Positions 61,562 to 64,000 of a stretch of 64,000 bases of DNA are shown here, in pieces (the first letter of the stretch is position 1; the number at the start of each line of letters is the position of its first letter). Source of the DNA: Bacteroidota bacterium. Its GTDB lineage: Bacteria > Bacteroidota > Bacteroidia > Bacteroidales > GCA-2711565. The DNA lies in NCBI GenBank assembly GCA_018816945.1, contig JAHIVC010000052.1, forward strand, positions 30,677-94,676. The letters run 5' to 3'. The translations under genes were made by a program, and so were the position numbers. The notes under the pieces are model-generated. The model had not been told where the DNA came from. It ran no database searches and saw only the letters and a program-made list of their open reading frames with translations.

Positions 61562-63919
61562 ATGCCTAAAATATTAATCATAGACAATAAGGAAGACAAC
61601 TTAATTTCCATGAAAGCTCTTCTCCGCAATTTAATGGAGGATGTAGAAATAAGTACTGCATTCAATGGAGTAAGTGGAATTAATATTGCAAAGCAGGAGC
61701 AGCCTGATTTAATTTTACTTGATATTTTCATGCCTGAAATGGATGGATTTGCTGTATGTGAAAAATTAAAGAAAAATAAACTCACAAAACAAATTCCGAT
61801 CATCATGATTACTGCTATCAAGGCAGATAAAGCTAACAGGGTAAAAGGTCTTGAACTTGGAGCAGACGCTTTCCTCAGCAAGCCCATTGATGAAACAGAA
61901 CTTGTTACGCAAATCAAAGTAATGTTCAGAATTAAAGCCGCTGAAGATCACTTAAGAGTTAAAAATAAAGACTTAGAAAAGTTAATAAAGAAGCAGTCTG
62001 TTGAATTAGAAGAAATAAATGAACAATACAAATCCTTGGTTGACAACTCTTTGGAAGGATTATATATTATACAAAATGAAAGAATCCATTTTCACAACCA
62101 AAAATTTGCTGAAATACTAGGTTATAATAAAAAAACAAACTTGATAGGAAAACCTATCATGAATTTTGTTGCTCCTGAGAGCCAGAAATTAGTCAAAGAA
62201 ATGGTTAAACGTAGAGAAAATGGCCAACTAGATTCGACACATTATAATTTTTGGGGATTGAAAGCTGATGGCGCAAAAATTCTTATTGAATCCTTAGGTG
62301 GAAGAATATTTATTGATGGTAATCCTGCTGTTCAAGGGGCACTTCGGGATATCACCGAAATGAGTACCCTTGATGATCAGGTTCGCAAACTTTCGAGAGC
62401 AGTTGATCAAAGTCCGATCTCAATTATAATTACCGACCTGCGAGGGAAAATTGAATATGTAAATTCATCTTTTTTAAGAACCACCGGATATAATTTGAAT
62501 GAACTAATCGGGAAAAGCTCAAGTATTCTTAAAACCGGCCATACGAAAGCTGATGAATATAAAAAACTATGGCAAACCATTCTTGATGGTAATGAATGGA
62601 AAGGTCAATTTTTAAATAAACGAAAGAATGGGGAATTGTTTTGGGAAGCAGCATCCATCTCGCCAATCAAAGATCAGGATGGTATAATCACACACTTCCT
62701 GGGTGTTAAAGAAGACATCAGTGAACGCAAAAGATTAGAAAATGAGTTAATTTACGCAAAAGAAAAAGCTGAAGAAGCTGATAAACTTAAAACGTCATTT
62801 CTTGCAAATATGTCGCATGAAATAAGAACTCCCATGAATGCAATCATGGGGTTCTCAAATCTGCTTGTTGATGAAGGTATGACCATTGATGAAAGACTTG
62901 AATACGTTGACTTGATCAATAGCAACAGTAAAACATTGCTTAAACTTATCGACGACATCTTTGATATTGCCCGAATTGAAGCTGGACAATTAAATGTGAC
63001 AAATTCCGATTTCGATTTTAAAAATATTTTATTAGAATTACATGCGAATTTCAATCAGTTTACCATTAAAAAAGGTGGGGACAAACTCAAATTTGAATTA
63101 GTATTTCCCGAGGTTGAATATGAGGGAAATATCCATTGTGACCCCCATCGATTAAAACAGATTCTTTCAAACCTGATCGGTAATGCAATAAAATATACAG
63201 AAAAAGGAAGTATTAAGCTTGGTTACAATATTATTCCGGCAAATGCCTCAATAACGAGGCGGCCATCCCTTCAATTCTATGTTAAAGACACAGGGATAGG
63301 GATTCCTCAAAATAAGATGCAATTAATCTTTGATCGTTTCCGTCAGGCTGATGATTCGCATACGCGTGAGTATGGAGGCACCGGGCTTGGGCTTGCAATT
63401 TCAAAAAATATTGCACAACTGCTTGGTGGCAATCTGTATGCGGTTTCAAGTGTTGGAAAAGGATCGGTATTTTATTTAACCATCCCATTGCAAGAAGGGA
63501 AAGTTGAAATGCCGCAATCGAAAATCCCTGATGCAAAGCCTCAATTGGATTGGAAAACTAAAACGTTACTTGTAGCAGAAGATGTTGAATCAAATTTCCA
63601 ACTCATAGAGACACTTCTCCGAAGAACCGGCATAAAAATTATTTGGGTAAAAAATGGCGAGGAAGCCATCGCCACAGTTCAAAAAACAGAAGGAATTGAT
63701 CTTATCCTTATGGATATACAAATGCCTATTTTAAATGGTTATGACGCTACTAAAGCTATTAAAAACACACATAAAAACATGCCTATAATTGCAGTAACTG
63801 CTTTTGCTCTCGAGGGTGATAAAGAAAAAATGCTTGATGCCGGTTGCGACGATTATATAGCAAAACCAATTAAATCAAAAGAACTCTATACAAAAATGGG
63901 GTGTTTTCTTGACAAATAA
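61562..63919 (+). CDS. Hybrid sensor histidine kinase with receiver domains at both ends
   Basis: 785 residues without membrane segments, so cytoplasmic. Order: receiver 1 (1-122, phosphoacceptor Asp54 in LLDIFMPEMDG), short coiled coil (about 128-155), two PAS domains (about 157-270 and 278-400, the second with PAC), HisKA with His419 in MSHEIRTPMNAIMGFS, HATPase (NLIGNAIKYTEKG, DTGIGIPQ, GGTGLGLAISKN) and receiver 2 (668-785, Asp718 in LMDIQMPILNG). An N-terminal receiver means it can be controlled by another kinase; the PAS domains may sense redox or a ligand. No partner regulator is encoded within the window. Confidence 0.92.
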   Translation: MPKILIIDNKEDNLISMKALLRNLMEDVEISTAFNGVSGINIAKQEQPDLILLDIFMPEMDGFAVCEKLKKNKLTKQIPIIMITAIKADKANRVKGLELGADAFLSKPIDETELVTQIKVMFRIKAAEDHLRVKNKDLEKLIKKQSVELEEINEQYKSLVDNSLEGLYIIQNERIHFHNQKFAEILGYNKKTNLIGKPIMNFVAPESQKLVKEMVKRRENGQLDSTHYNFWGLKADGAKILIESLGGRIFIDGNPAVQGALRDITEMSTLDDQVRKLSRAVDQSPISIIITDLRGKIEYVNSSFLRTTGYNLNELIGKSSSILKTGHTKADEYKKLWQTILDGNEWKGQFLNKRKNGELFWEAASISPIKDQDGIITHFLGVKEDISERKRLENELIYAKEKAEEADKLKTSFLANMSHEIRTPMNAIMGFSNLLVDEGMTIDERLEYVDLINSNSKTLLKLIDDIFDIARIEAGQLNVTNSDFDFKNILLELHANFNQFTIKKGGDKLKFELVFPEVEYEGNIHCDPHRLKQILSNLIGNAIKYTEKGSIKLGYNIIPANASITRRPSLQFYVKDTGIGIPQNKMQLIFDRFRQADDSHTREYGGTGLGLAISKNIAQLLGGNLYAVSSVGKGSVFYLTIPLQEGKVEMPQSKIPDAKPQLDWKTKTLLVAEDVESNFQLIETLLRRTGIKIIWVKNGEEAIATVQKTEGIDLILMDIQMPILNGYDATKAIKNTHKNMPIIAVTAFALEGDKEKMLDAGCDDYIAKPIKSKELYTKMGCFLDK

Positions 63920-64000
63920 CCTCAATTCGATATAAGAAATCATTAAAATACATACTTCCTATGTCATAAGCGTTTTAATGAATTAAGATATAAGACGTTA

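Overview
The window is an AT-rich, gene-dense stretch of chromosome from a member of the Bacteroidota, probably a free-living Bacteroidales- or Marinilabiliales-like lineage. The evidence is consistent across the window: a 287-residue primary sigma factor without region 1.1, about twenty copies of the phylum's -7 promoter element (TAnnTTTG) at sensible distances from starts, almost no Shine-Dalgarno sequences, and phylum-typical families (DUF3276, DUF5683, long NusB, bTHX, large LepB with an insert). No rRNA, tRNA, CRISPR array, transposase or phage gene was found. Most of the window is housekeeping.

Layout. 1-6.9 kb: the end of a DUF2807 lipoprotein gene, aconitase and nusB on the minus strand, then DUF3276, parA-parB and DUF5683. 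6.9-9.7 kb: signal peptidase I, a cyclophilin and a DUF4412 protein. 9.7-18.3 kb: ftsK, a LolA-like carrier, a vitamin-salvage trio (YkoF-like, PnuC-like, NadR-like kinase), a glycosyltransferase, a flippase and two acetyltransferases. 18.3-22 kb: a lone DUF5694 gene flanked by copies of a 94-bp repeat, then a fused acetyl-CoA carboxyltransferase with AccA before AccD. 22-30.6 kb: an EamA exporter, parE, nnr, rlmD, aroK and a split transketolase whose two genes are separated by 8-bp-period inverted arrays. 30.7-36.7 kb: a GH3/beta-lactamase fusion, a metal exporter, a membrane protein of unknown function, rhomboid and YqgE. 36.8-39.5 kb: an overlapping pair read as MurL-MurD2, the alternative route for placing D-glutamate in peptidoglycan. 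39.6-50.1 kb: bTHX, trmH, a TPR protein, fmt, HU, a DNA glycosylase, recQ, a lipid kinase, a SUI1 factor, a TPMT-like enzyme, a mechanosensitive channel and idi. 50.2-56.1 kb: a TetR-controlled operon of a LolA-like periplasmic protein, two FtsX/LolCE permeases, a LolD-like ATPase and an outer-membrane barrel. 56.1-64 kb: rpsO, pnp, rpoD, rpe, a PPDK-regulator-type protein and a hybrid sensor kinase.

Cell-envelope biology is the strongest theme: MurL/MurD2, the NagZ-like fusion, the flippase/glycosyltransferase pair, LepB, LolA and the Lol-like operon. The two best leads are the MurL-MurD2 operon and the TetR/Lol-like/outer-membrane-barrel operon. Secondary leads are the reversed AccA-AccD fusion, the repeats around the DUF5694 gene and the inverted arrays inside the transketolase operon. 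Several starts were moved from upstream TTG/GTG codons to downstream ATG codons because a -7 promoter element or a terminator lies on or after the upstream codon.
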